Shown here in pieces: positions 21,088 through 29,125 of a DNA stretch of 45,013 nt. The stretch spans positions 1 through 45,013 of the forward strand of contig CAZLWA010000023.1 in NCBI GenBank assembly GCA_964563165.1, given 5' to 3'. Both the position numbers and the translations under genes were made by a program. Under the pieces are notes generated by a model. It was given only the letters and a program-made list of their open reading frames with translations, was not told the DNA's origin and made no database searches. The stretch comes from CAZLWA01 sp964563165. GTDB lineage: Bacteria; CLD3; SB21. Every line of letters starts with the position of its first letter. Positions within the stretch are counted from its first letter, which is position 1.

Positions 21088-23133
21088 TCAGTCCATACCA
21101 AGCGCTTTTAAAGCGCCAACGGTTATCCAAGCCAAGCCATAAGCGCCTGCCGTGTAAATGATCTGCTGCAAAACAGGAATTTTCCAGGATCCGGTTTCTT
21201 TTCTTGCCACGGCTAGCGTGGATGCGCATTGCATGGCGAACATGAAGAAGATAATGAGGCCGATAACGGAAGTGGTTGTGAAAAGCGGCTTTTGCGTGCC
21301 GCCGATCTTTGCCTGATGCATGGATCCGAGAATGGAATTTTGAATGTTGGCCGTGTTATCATCGGTAACGCTGAATGTGAGCGCCATGGCGCTGACAAAA
21401 ACTTCCCGTGCAACAAACGCGGAGACCAATCCCACACCGATCCGCCAATCCCAGCCGAGAGGCGCAAATACAGGCTCCAGAACGCGCCCCATCGATGCGG
21501 CAAACGAATGATTGATCCGCTCCGACTCTGTTAATTGCGAAATCTGATGTTCACTCATCCCGCGGGTTCTCTCAGAATCTATGCTGGGGTGAATGTTCGG
21601 GAAAAAAGTTAACGTCCAAATGATCAGCGAACACAGGGCGATGGTAGGTCCCGCTTGTTTGACATAGGTGACCGATTTGTAATACGTGTTCTTAATAATA
21701 AATTTCAATACGGGCTTCCGGTACGCCGGCAATTCGAGCATGAAAGTGGACATCTCTTTTCTTTTAATAAATTTGCTGATGATACCCGCCGCCACCGCGC
21801 CGTTGATCAAACTGAACAAATAAATTCCGCCGAGCGTAATTCCGGCGATCCACGGTTTATCGGATGGAATCAGGAATGCCAGGAGCAGGGCGTAGACGGG
21901 AAGCCTCGCGCTGCAGGTCATTAACGGAATAACAAAAATAGTCAGCAGGCGTTCCCGCCGGTTGGAAATTGTACGAGTGGCCATCATGGCGGGAATGGCG
22001 CACGCGAATCCCGACAGCATCGGCACAAAGGACCGCCCGTTCAATCCGATCTTGGATAACGGCTTATCGATAAGCATGGCCGTGCGTGCCAGGTAACCCG
22101 TATCTTCCAGTATGCCCAAAAAGAGGAACAGGATGACGATTTGCGGCAAGAATGTAAAAACCGTTCCGACTCCTTTGATCAGTCCTTGCGATAATAAATT
22201 GCCGTACCAAGAGTCGTTGGAAAACAGCGAGCCGGCGGCGTCTGAGAGGCCGCTGAATCCGAAAGATATGAGATCCATGAGAGGTTTAGCCAGCCAAAAA
22301 ATCGAAGTGAAGACCAATCCCATGGAAACGGCAAAGATCACCATGCCCCAGAACGGATGAAGAAAGAATTTATCTAATTTCAGTGAAAACTCATCCGGCC
22401 TGGCGGTGCGAAGATTGAAGAATTCGCGATTAATCTTGTTAATGTCGGTTTTTCCGCTGCGATGCATGATGACTTTTTTTTCAATATCCTCGCTGCCTTG
22501 GTACCATTTCGCTACAGAGTCTTCTGTCGGAACCGGCGGCCGGGTGGTGCGGGCGTGTTCCGCAAAAATATTGTACACGAGCTGTTGCTGAACACGGATG
22601 ACCAATTCGCCTACGCCTTTCCCGTCGCGGGCGTTCACCTTGACAACGGGGCACTGCAAAATGCTCTCCAGTTTTTCAGCTGAAATTTCCAGATCTTTCT
22701 TATCGAGCAAATCGTTCATGGTCAGCGCGACGATCACGTCAAATCCGGCATCGATGATTTGCCTGACGAGATAGAGCTGCCTCGAAAGCTGCGATACATC
22801 CGCGGTCACGATGACGATGTCGGGATGTTTATACAGGGAGCGGTCAAAGAGCGCATTGATCGAGATCTCTTCGTCCGGAGACTTGGGGTGCAGGCTCGTC
22901 ACGCCGGGAATATCGAGAATCACAGAATCAAAATCATATTTCGAATGCAATTGTCCCATTGAAAATTCAACGGTCGTTCCGGGATAATTGGAGGTCTTGA
23001 AATTGGCGCCGGTTAAGGCATTGAAGAGCGTCGTCTTACCGGAATTGGGCTGACCCATGAGCGTGAGGAGAGGGGTATCCGTATTCTCTTTAGAATTTAT
23101 CTCGGGAAGATCGTGGCAGGCGGGAACCGGCAT
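21088..23133 (-). CDS. feoB: Ferrous iron transporter FeoB
   Basis: The 681-residue protein has an N-terminal G domain with G1 GQPNSGKTT (27-35), G2-like NYPGTTVEF, and G3 DIPG, then a helical spacer and two Gate cores in the membrane: SGFACAIPAMMATRTISNRR, MTCSARLPVYALL, and FVAREVFVSAMALTF. The usual G4 NxxD reads TMND in ALTMNDLLDK, a change at the residue that sets guanine preference. It imports Fe(II) through the inner membrane. feoA lies 15 bases upstream on the same strand. The domain order and length are normal. Confidence 0.95.
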   Translation of the reverse strand: MPVPACHDLPEINSKENTDTPLLTLMGQPNSGKTTLFNALTGANFKTSNYPGTTVEFSMGQLHSKYDFDSVILDIPGVTSLHPKSPDEEISINALFDRSLYKHPDIVIVTADVSQLSRQLYLVRQIIDAGFDVIVALTMNDLLDKKDLEISAEKLESILQCPVVKVNARDGKGVGELVIRVQQQLVYNIFAEHARTTRPPVPTEDSVAKWYQGSEDIEKKVIMHRSGKTDINKINREFFNLRTARPDEFSLKLDKFFLHPFWGMVIFAVSMGLVFTSIFWLAKPLMDLISFGFSGLSDAAGSLFSNDSWYGNLLSQGLIKGVGTVFTFLPQIVILFLFLGILEDTGYLARTAMLIDKPLSKIGLNGRSFVPMLSGFACAIPAMMATRTISNRRERLLTIFVIPLMTCSARLPVYALLLAFLIPSDKPWIAGITLGGIYLFSLINGAVAAGIISKFIKRKEMSTFMLELPAYRKPVLKFIIKNTYYKSVTYVKQAGPTIALCSLIIWTLTFFPNIHPSIDSERTRGMSEHQISQLTESERINHSFAASMGRVLEPVFAPLGWDWRIGVGLVSAFVAREVFVSAMALTFSVTDDNTANIQNSILGSMHQAKIGGTQKPLFTTTSVIGLIIFFMFAMQCASTLAVARKETGSWKIPVLQQIIYTAGAYGLAWITVGALKALGMD

Positions 23134-23148
23134 TGCATACTTTTCGAT

Positions 23149-23400
23149 TTATATAAAAATACATTCCGCTTCAATTTTCCGCAGAGCGATGATGGTACCG
23201 CGCACGGAAACGGCAACGGGCGATTTGAAAAGGGATTTGGCGACGACTGTAATTTCCTGACCGGGTGTGAATCCCAGTTCCATCAATTTAATGCACGGAG
23301 AATGAGCGCCCAGATGTTCGCCATTCAGGCTGGAAATGACGGCGCATTCGCCGCGCCTCAAGTCGGCCACCGTTCGCGATTTCTTGGATTGACTCTTCAT
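23149..23400 (-). CDS. feoA: FeoA family protein
   Basis: The start MKSQSKKSR at 23400 is favoured because GGAAG precedes it; another ATG at 23415 would add five residues. The protein of about 83 residues is an SH3-like FeoA: TVADLRRGECAVISSL, KLMELGFTPGQEITVV (the family hallmark), FKSPVAVSVRGTIIALRKIEAECIFI (quoted in parts: VAVSVRGTIIALRK). It regulates or assists FeoB, encoded 15 bases downstream. A promoter and a palindrome lie upstream. Confidence 0.93.
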   Translation of the reverse strand: MKSQSKKSRTVADLRRGECAVISSLNGEHLGAHSPCIKLMELGFTPGQEITVVAKSLFKSPVAVSVRGTIIALRKIEAECIFI

Positions 23401-23421
23401 CGTGCTTCCGGTCATGTTTAC

Positions 23422-23440
23422 ATTGAGACAACGTCTCAAT
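23422..23440. promoter_or_regulatory. Candidate iron-regulator operator (perfect palindrome)
   Basis: ATTGAGACAACGTCTCAAT has perfect 8-base arms around AAC. It lies just downstream of the feoA -10 element, near the transcription start, where a repressor would block transcription. It does not fit a Fur box; a DtxR/MntR-type factor is possible. Confidence 0.6.
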
Positions 23441-23451
23441 AAGTATAAGAT

Positions 23452-23480
23452 AAAGTACCCAAATTTTGCATCTTTGTCAA
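23452..23480 (-). promoter_or_regulatory. Sigma70-like promoter of feoAB
   Basis: On the minus strand TTGACA (23480-23475), 17-base spacer, TACTTT (23457-23452). A nearby TATACT could serve as alternative -10. Confidence 0.6.
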
Positions 23481-23510
23481 GGCAATATGGAGGTTGGGAT
23501 ATTTTTTTGA

Positions 23511-23539
23511 TTGACTCGGGAATATTTTTTTACTATATT
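23511..23539 (+). promoter_or_regulatory. Sigma70-like promoter of the IscA/ErpA-type gene
   Basis: TTGACT (23511-23516), 17-base spacer, TATATT (23534-23539). ACGGGAGG precedes the ATG at 23580. Confidence 0.75.
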
Positions 23540-23579
23540 CATTACAATGAGGGATTAAGGTCCATTAACGGGAGGCATT

Positions 23580-23948
23580 ATGGCTGAATTAGTTCAAGAA
23601 GAAGTCCAAAAAGAAGTACCGGAGATCGTTCTTACCGATCGTGCGCTGCAGGAAGTGGCGAATATTATGAAAGAACAAAGCATTCCTGAAAATTTCCGTT
23701 TACGCCTGGGTGTGCAGGGCGGCGGATGTTCGGGATTTTCATATTCCCTTGCGTTTGATGAACACGTCACGGAAAACGACATGACGTATGAATTCGAAAA
23801 CGTCAAAGTGGTCGTGGATTATAAAAGCCTGTTATATCTGAAAGGCGTCAACCTGGATTTTCAGGACGGCCTGAACGGGCGGGGATTTGTATTTGGTAAT
23901 CCGAATGCGACGAAAACCTGCGGCTGCGGAAGCTCATTCTCCGCGTAA
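23580..23948 (+). CDS. HesB/IscA/ErpA family Fe-S carrier
   Basis: The 122-residue protein has the A-type carrier fold with the three cluster-binding cysteines: Cys50 in GVQGGGCSGFSYSL and Cys114/Cys116 in KTCGCGSSF. It accepts Fe-S clusters from a scaffold and passes them to apoproteins. The first 15 residues (EEVQKEVPE) extend the standard domain. It has its own promoter and a strong terminator 3', so it is monocistronic. Sequence alone does not separate IscA from ErpA. Its neighbour feoAB supplies iron, a sensible pairing. Confidence 0.93.
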   Translation: MAELVQEEVQKEVPEIVLTDRALQEVANIMKEQSIPENFRLRLGVQGGGCSGFSYSLAFDEHVTENDMTYEFENVKVVVDYKSLLYLKGVNLDFQDGLNGRGFVFGNPNATKTCGCGSSFSA

Positions 23949-23970
23949 TAATAAATTAATAATTTTATTG

Positions 23971-24002
23971 AAGGCGCTTCCGTTTGCGGAGGCGCCTTTT
24001 TT
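23971..24002 (+). terminator. Intrinsic terminator after the Fe-S carrier gene
   Basis: AGGCGCTTCCG and CGGAGGCGCCT form an 11-pair stem (loop TTTG region), followed by a run of T. The inverse side may also help end the minus-strand gene that stops at 24008. Confidence 0.9.
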
Positions 24003-24007
24003 ATTTC

Positions 24008-25360
24008 TTAAAACGGACTTTGGCATTCCGGGCAGATCTTCTGATTCTTCTTCAAGGTATCCACATAATCCGCCGAATATACTTTCCGGCAAGTTTTACA
24101 GATAACGCGATGCTCGAAGCAGATCGCTTGCCTCGTCGCGGCGCACTCGAAAGTATGCTCCTCGCATAATTCTTTTTTGCATACACCGCAGAATTTCAAG
24201 CAATTCGCACACGTCAATTCTTCGCCCACCGCGCATACATGAGCGTGTTCCTCGCATACCGCGCTTTCGCAGGTGGTGCAACGTGAAACACAATGAGCGC
24301 ATACGGGGTTTTCACACACGATGCAAGCGGCCGCATGCTGCACATCGGCATACCGCTTTTTGCAGACGGTGCACGTAAACGCGCAGTGACTGCAGCCTAT
24401 TTTTCCGTCTTCAACCGGAATAATTTTTTCCATGTTGGAATGACAGGACGGGCAGGTTCCGTAGTCCAGTTCTCCGGTGAACGCATCGTACATGATCGAC
24501 ATGGGCATATCCGAATGTGCGGATTGCAGCTTCAGTGTGATCTCGATTTCCGAGCGTTCAATGAGATGATAATTCAACAATTTCAGAATGATCCGTAATT
24601 TATGATTTCCGATTTCTTCTTTCAGCTTGTGTTCGTATTCGCGCTCAATGGTCAAACGCCGTTCTTCGTAACTTGGATGATTGCGGTGCAGTTCCTCGGC
24701 CTGTGCGGTGTAATAACCCTTGATGCGCGTGATATTCCGATGCAGCCGTTTAAGGATGTCATTTTGTAATGTCTGGCCGTAGGTTTGAGCGCGTTCCGAA
24801 GCCGTTTTGAGGCACTCGCGGAAACGCAGTTCCAGATCTTTACGTGTAAGTTCGACCTGGCCTTTGTGATGCAGGGAGACCAGATGATTGCGAATGACGT
24901 CCTCCGAATAATACGGCTGCGGGTCAAAAACGGTCCCGTGCCGGTCAATGCCAAGCATGAAGATGTCCTCGGATTTTTCATCGGACAAATAGGTGACCTT
25001 GAAATTAAACAATATATCAAGCGTCTTATCCTTTTTGATTTTGATGTTCTTACCGTTCCCGCCTTCGATCTGAATTTTTGCTTCCAGTTCATCTTTCGAA
25101 GGGAGATAGCGCTCTTCCAGCCGGCTGACTATTTTGCCGCCCCGGTCCTGCAGATAATTGTAAACAGCGTTCAGCACGTAAGAGCCGTGGGTGACCAGTT
25201 CGGAATCTTCGTCCACGTCCTGCGCATCAAAGACGAGAGAGAGCGTTTCCTGGCCGAATAATTTCTGCAGATCTTCCGACAGCGAGACGGACCATTTCTG
25301 GGGCCGCTCCGTGACTTTCGATTGATTACTTTGAAAAAAATCTTTTAGAAATGTTTTCAT
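24008..25360 (-). CDS. Cysteine-rich multi-zinc-ribbon protein of unknown function
   Basis: The start at 25360 (MKTFLKDFFQ) has a TTAGGTG site; the longer frame to 25387 has none. The N-terminal 300 or so residues are helical and charged, with ELVTHGSYVLNAVYNYLQDRG and a probable coiled segment (EERRLTIEREYEHKLKEE). The last 150 residues contain about 30 cysteines in CxxC pairs with CEEH repeats (CPSCHSN, CSHCAFTCTVCKKRY, CEEHAHVC, CEEHTFEC, CPECQSPF), implying several zinc sites. Similar proteins that I recall occur beside Snf2-type helicases, but none is here. The function is unknown. Confidence 0.7.
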   Translation of the reverse strand: MKTFLKDFFQSNQSKVTERPQKWSVSLSEDLQKLFGQETLSLVFDAQDVDEDSELVTHGSYVLNAVYNYLQDRGGKIVSRLEERYLPSKDELEAKIQIEGGNGKNIKIKKDKTLDILFNFKVTYLSDEKSEDIFMLGIDRHGTVFDPQPYYSEDVIRNHLVSLHHKGQVELTRKDLELRFRECLKTASERAQTYGQTLQNDILKRLHRNITRIKGYYTAQAEELHRNHPSYEERRLTIEREYEHKLKEEIGNHKLRIILKLLNYHLIERSEIEITLKLQSAHSDMPMSIMYDAFTGELDYGTCPSCHSNMEKIIPVEDGKIGCSHCAFTCTVCKKRYADVQHAAACIVCENPVCAHCVSRCTTCESAVCEEHAHVCAVGEELTCANCLKFCGVCKKELCEEHTFECAATRQAICFEHRVICKTCRKVYSADYVDTLKKNQKICPECQSPF

Positions 25361-25432
25361 TCGGCACCTAAAAAATAAAGAGAACACCGGAAGGCATTCT
25401 CTTGAATCGTGGAAACGATAATCTATGAATGA

Positions 25433-25759
25433 TTATTTCTTACAGCAATCGGGCAATTTTTCGAAAGCTTCGGCATCCCTCTGTTTTCCGTTCGCACCAT
25501 AGCCCGCCATGACGATGGCATGCTCGATTTCGGCGACTTTGGCGGAAGTCGAAATAAATTCAATCACGGCCAGTTTCGTCTCGGTATTGATATCCGCCGT
25601 GGTAACGCCGTTAACCTTCATTACGGCATTCTTGATCGTCCGGGCGCACTCGCCGCAGATCGACGTAGGGATCTTAATTACTGCTGTTTCGGTTTGAACG
25701 GATTTGGAGCCGCAGCCGAGAAAGATCACCAGCGAGAGGATCAAAAACTTACTGCGCAT
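25433..25759 (-). CDS. Heavy-metal-associated (HMA) domain lipoprotein
   Basis: The 108-residue protein has a lipoprotein signal (LILSLVIFLGC, Cys16), then a ferredoxin-like HMA domain. The metal site is CGEC (Cys35, Cys38) in PTSICGECARTIKNAV, and the typical VNGVTTADINTETKLAVIEF and MAGYGAN follow. The C-terminus adds PDCCKK, a second possible thiol site. It probably binds copper or a similar soft metal at the periplasmic face. Its start is one base after the stop of the DUF3098 gene, so the two share a transcript. The closest known relatives are MerP-like and CopZ-like proteins. Confidence 0.85.
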   Translation of the reverse strand: MRSKFLILSLVIFLGCGSKSVQTETAVIKIPTSICGECARTIKNAVMKVNGVTTADINTETKLAVIEFISTSAKVAEIEHAIVMAGYGANGKQRDAEAFEKLPDCCKK

Positions 25760-25760
25760 A

Positions 25761-26024
25761 TCAGCCTTGTTGATTCGGGGGATTTTTTCGATAGAGCAGG
25801 GCCGTCGGGATCAAAACCAAATAGCCGATGCAGACCAGTATCGGGGAGACCGTCAGAGAGAGAGGACCGTAAACGTCTCCGCTGGCCATACAGACGTACC
25901 CGATGATGATAATGGCAAGCCCGGCGAAAAATAAATAATAATTCTCAACCGTGAATGGCAGTGAGGACTTTTTGCCCGGCTGCTTTTTTACCTGCGGTTT
26001 AGACGTTTTCAGATTGACGGACAT
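25761..26024 (-). CDS. DUF3098 family small membrane protein
   Basis: This 87-residue protein has a basic N-terminus (PQVKKQPGKKSSLPF), then VENYYLFFAGLAIIIIGYVC and a second hydrophobic helix (SPILVCIGYLVLIPTALLY) with a short loop between. The size and helix pattern match DUF3098, a family that I know mainly from Bacteroidota, where it often lies near the cell-division gene ftsX. Here it precedes the HMA lipoprotein gene by one base. Function is unknown. It supports an FCB-group host. Confidence 0.75.
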   Translation of the reverse strand: MSVNLKTSKPQVKKQPGKKSSLPFTVENYYLFFAGLAIIIIGYVCMASGDVYGPLSLTVSPILVCIGYLVLIPTALLYRKNPPNQQG

Positions 26025-26163
26025 GGATGTTCACCTGTTGTTTTTAAGTGGTGCAATATAGAAAATACTTCCTGATTTGTCAAGCAGTATGGATAATAAT
26101 GTATGGCGGATTCAGAATCTGCGATGCAAAGGTTAACACCGGCCTTTTCGGTCAAAGACTTTT

Positions 26164-26967
26164 TTAAGACGGCGATGTGACCGCGCCGGCTTCTTCCAGA
26201 AGCCTTTCTACCGCGGCTCTGCCCGTTTCGCCAAGATCCAGCGTATACGCATTGACATACAGCTCAATGTGGCTCTGAATGATCGCGTCCTCCATCGCCT
26301 GGGCGTGATGTTTGACGTAATCTTTGCTGGACGCGGGATGGTCGAAGGCGAATTGCACGCTGCGCTTCAATATACCGTCGAAGGCCTTCAGGGCGTCCTG
26401 CCCAAGTTCTTTCTTAATGACAATCCCGCCCAACGGAATCGGCAAACGGGTTTTTGATTCCCAGAATTCTCCGAGGTCTTCGATTTTTATGAGGCCCTTC
26501 GATCGGTAAGTAAAACGGTTTTCATGAATGATCACGCCCGCGTCGATCTCATTTTCAAGCAGCGCGTCCTCGATCTCAGAAAAAACAAATTCACGGCAGT
26601 GCAATTTCCGCTTGAGATATAACTGAAGCAGCAGATTGGCCGTTGTATATTTACCCGGAATTCCGATGCGCAGGTCTTCTAAAGTTTCAGGAGCGATCTT
26701 ATTTTTGGCGATCAATAAGGGCCCGCACTTATTTCCTAATGCGCTTCCTGAGTTTAGCAGGGCGTACCGATCGCGTACGTAGGTGTAGGCATGATAACTG
26801 ATTTTCGTTATATCCAGTTCTCCGGCGAGGGCGCGCCGGTTTAAGGTTTCAACATCTTCGAGAACGGGTATGAATTCAAGTCCTCCGGTATCCACTTTAC
26901 GATGGACCAGCGCGTCAAAGATAAAGGTATCGTTGGGGCAGGTGGAGAAACCGACCGTTAATTTCAT
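26164..26967 (-). CDS. mqnD: 1,4-dihydroxy-6-naphthoate synthase MqnD
   Basis: The 267-residue protein carries the family start GFSTCPNDTFIFDAL, then LDITKISYHAYTYV, LLNSGSALGNKCGPLL and GVIIHENRFTY, whose His148 corresponds to the proposed catalytic base. MqnD converts cyclic dehypoxanthine futalosine to 1,4-dihydroxy-6-naphthoate in the futalosine pathway to menaquinone. The fold is a periplasmic-binding-protein type but there is no signal peptide, so it is cytoplasmic. Its start overlaps the stop of mqnB by four bases, indicating translational coupling. Confidence 0.95.
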   Translation of the reverse strand: MKLTVGFSTCPNDTFIFDALVHRKVDTGGLEFIPVLEDVETLNRRALAGELDITKISYHAYTYVRDRYALLNSGSALGNKCGPLLIAKNKIAPETLEDLRIGIPGKYTTANLLLQLYLKRKLHCREFVFSEIEDALLENEIDAGVIIHENRFTYRSKGLIKIEDLGEFWESKTRLPIPLGGIVIKKELGQDALKAFDGILKRSVQFAFDHPASSKDYVKHHAQAMEDAIIQSHIELYVNAYTLDLGETGRAAVERLLEEAGAVTSPS

Positions 26968-27668
26968 CTTGATTTAACCTGTTGAATCAACTTCAAGGCA
27001 AACTGTTGGATCCGTTCACAGGCCAGAGGAATATTCCAATGGTCCTTGTTCCTGGGCTCGACGTAATTAGAAATCGCCCGGAATTCGAAATAGGGGAGTT
27101 CCTCATTTAAGCAGACGTACGCCACGGCGCCGCCTTCCATATTTTCAAAATCCGGCGCAAAATCCCTTTTCATTCGTTCAATGCCGGCAGCATCGCCGTG
27201 TACGTTGTGAACCGTCAGGCTTTTACCGGAAAATATTTCATGCAAACCGCCTGTGAAGAATTCGGACGCCGCGTGAGGGTTTCGAAGAACATTGAAGTGA
27301 GGTTTTCCACGGGCGCTGAAATGTGTAAACCCCAATGCCTCCAGATCCAGGAAATTCCCGTCCCCGTTGGTAGCGCCCAACTCCGAAAAGACCTCTTCCT
27401 CAATGTGAACTGTATCGCCGATCTTTAAATTTGCTAAATAACTTCCGCAGATGCCGATATTCAGAATCAGATCAAATTTAGCGCCGGCCAAAATCTTGGT
27501 CATGTGATACACGGTATTGATCATACCGATTCCGGTTGTTAAGACGGAAACGGAGCAATTCTGATAACTGCCGTGCAGCAGACCGGGGCTCACGCGGAGA
27601 GGATGGGTTAATTGCGCTGTCAGAATCCCTGATTCAAGCGGCGTGGCTGTAACGATTAAGATTTTCAT
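26964..27668 (-). CDS. mqnB: Futalosine hydrolase MqnB
   Basis: The start MKILIVTATPLESGIL at 27668 is chosen over an upstream frame start at 27683 that lies in the terminator region. The protein of about 234 residues has the nucleoside phosphorylase/MTAN-like fold: LTTGIGMINTVYHMTK, LILNIGICGSYL, and the substrate-binding NMEGGAVAYVC near the C-terminus, with FRAISNYVEPRN. It removes the base from futalosine or aminofutalosine. It is coupled to mqnD; mqnE is the gene upstream. Confidence 0.93.
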   Translation of the reverse strand: MKILIVTATPLESGILTAQLTHPLRVSPGLLHGSYQNCSVSVLTTGIGMINTVYHMTKILAGAKFDLILNIGICGSYLANLKIGDTVHIEEEVFSELGATNGDGNFLDLEALGFTHFSARGKPHFNVLRNPHAASEFFTGGLHEIFSGKSLTVHNVHGDAAGIERMKRDFAPDFENMEGGAVAYVCLNEELPYFEFRAISNYVEPRNKDHWNIPLACERIQQFALKLIQQVKSR

Positions 27669-27677
27669 AAAATAAAG

Positions 27678-27707
27678 AAACACCTGATTCCCATGAAACA
27701 GGTGTTT
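27678..27707 (-). terminator. Intrinsic terminator between mqnE and mqnB
   Basis: On the minus strand AAACACCTG and CAGGTGTTT form a nine-pair stem with a 12-base loop, then CTTTATTTT. It lies 10 bases before the mqnB start, so it may both end mqnE transcripts and reduce mqnB translation. Confidence 0.7.
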
Positions 27708-27729
27708 ACATTTTTAATTCATCTATAAA

Positions 27730-28920
27730 TTAGTTCAAAACCGGTAACTTTGCAGCCGCAAGTTGGGAATGAATGATGTCTTCTTCGTCGTAGGCTTTGA
27801 TCACGTTATAGAGAGCATCGCGCTCGATCGGTTGGCGGCCCGCATCCGCAATCAGTTTTATCAGCTCTGATTCCGTCATGCCGTGCGCGCTGTCCGTGCC
27901 CGCCATACTCATGATACGCTCTTCCAGGATCGTACCTTCAATTTCATTCGCGCCGTAACTTAAAGCCATCTGGGCCAAACGCTTGCCGATGACGACCCAA
28001 TAGGCTTTGATGTTCGGAAAATTATCAAGCATCAGCCTGGATACCGCCACGACTTTTAAATCCTCAAATGCGCTCGTCGGAGGCAATTTTTCGAGGCGAT
28101 TGTTTTCATGCTGATATTTAAGCGGAATAAACGTATTGAAATGTCCTTTAGCATCCTTGGATTTATCCTGCAAGGTCCGCAGGCGGATTAAATGATCGAT
28201 ACGTTCATCGTAGCGCTCAATATGCCCGTAGAGCATAGTCGCATTGGTGAGCAGACCAAGCTCATGAGCCGTTTCGTGAACGCGAAACCAGCCTTCGGCG
28301 GTGGATTTTTCATCGCAAATCTTCTTTCTCACACGGTCCGCAAAAATTTCCGCTCCGCCGCCCGGCATGGCTTCCAATCCGGATGCCATGAGTTTTTCCA
28401 ATACTTCCCGAATGCTCATGTGGTAATGCTGCGCGTAGTACTCGATCTCGACCGCTGTAAAAGCTTTAATATGAAGATGCGGGGCAATTTCTTTGATCGT
28501 TCTCAGCATGTCCGTATAGTAGCTGAAAGGCAGTTGAGGATGAAGCCCGGACGTAATGTGGATCTCCTGAATGCCGTAGGTCAAGCCTTCCCGGATCCGC
28601 CGCGCGATGTCTTCCATCGTCATGGTATAGCCGCCTTCTTCGCCCTCACGCCGGTAGAAGGAACAAAACATGCATGAATACTCGCAGACATTGGTCGGAT
28701 TCAATTGGCGATTGCGGACAAAATAAGAGCGATTGGCGTGCAAACGCTCGCGAACGATATTGGCAATGTAACCAACGGTCGAAAGGTCGCGCGTTTCAAA
28801 AAGACGAACGCCGTCCTCAAAAGACAAGCGCTCGCTATCCATGACCTTTTGATAAATCGTATCCAGGCCGCTTTTTTTGATCAGCGTTTTCAGCAGGGCG
28901 TGATTGGAAACTGCATTCAT
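27730..28920 (-). CDS. mqnE: Aminofutalosine synthase MqnE
   Basis: The 396-residue radical SAM enzyme binds its [4Fe-4S] cluster by Cys79, Cys83 and Cys86 (TNVCEYSCMFCSFYRR). Family motifs follow: ITSGLHPQLPFSYY, HIKAFTAVEIEYYA, ASGLEAMPGGGAEIFADRVR, NATMLYGHIE, and RTLQDKS. These separate MqnE from MqnC. It joins an adenosyl radical to 3-[(1-carboxyvinyl)oxy]benzoate to form aminofutalosine, the first committed radical step of the pathway. mqnA and mqnC are not in this window. It is upstream of mqnBD, with a terminator between. Confidence 0.95.
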   Translation of the reverse strand: MNAVSNHALLKTLIKKSGLDTIYQKVMDSERLSFEDGVRLFETRDLSTVGYIANIVRERLHANRSYFVRNRQLNPTNVCEYSCMFCSFYRREGEEGGYTMTMEDIARRIREGLTYGIQEIHITSGLHPQLPFSYYTDMLRTIKEIAPHLHIKAFTAVEIEYYAQHYHMSIREVLEKLMASGLEAMPGGGAEIFADRVRKKICDEKSTAEGWFRVHETAHELGLLTNATMLYGHIERYDERIDHLIRLRTLQDKSKDAKGHFNTFIPLKYQHENNRLEKLPPTSAFEDLKVVAVSRLMLDNFPNIKAYWVVIGKRLAQMALSYGANEIEGTILEERIMSMAGTDSAHGMTESELIKLIADAGRQPIERDALYNVIKAYDEEDIIHSQLAAAKLPVLN

Positions 28921-29125
28921 AATTTCTTAGTAGTTTGTTTTCCAAAACCCGGTCTGTTTTCAGAAACTGAAGCCGATTGAAATTGAGTTCTATCAATGAA
29001 TCAAAGTTTCAAAAACTTTTGAAACTTTATTCTGTTGTCAAAATAACGAACCACCGCTTAATTTACAAGAATAAAATGATGGAAGCATGAGTTGATGATC
29101 GACCGGAGAAGAGGGCATCGCCTAT

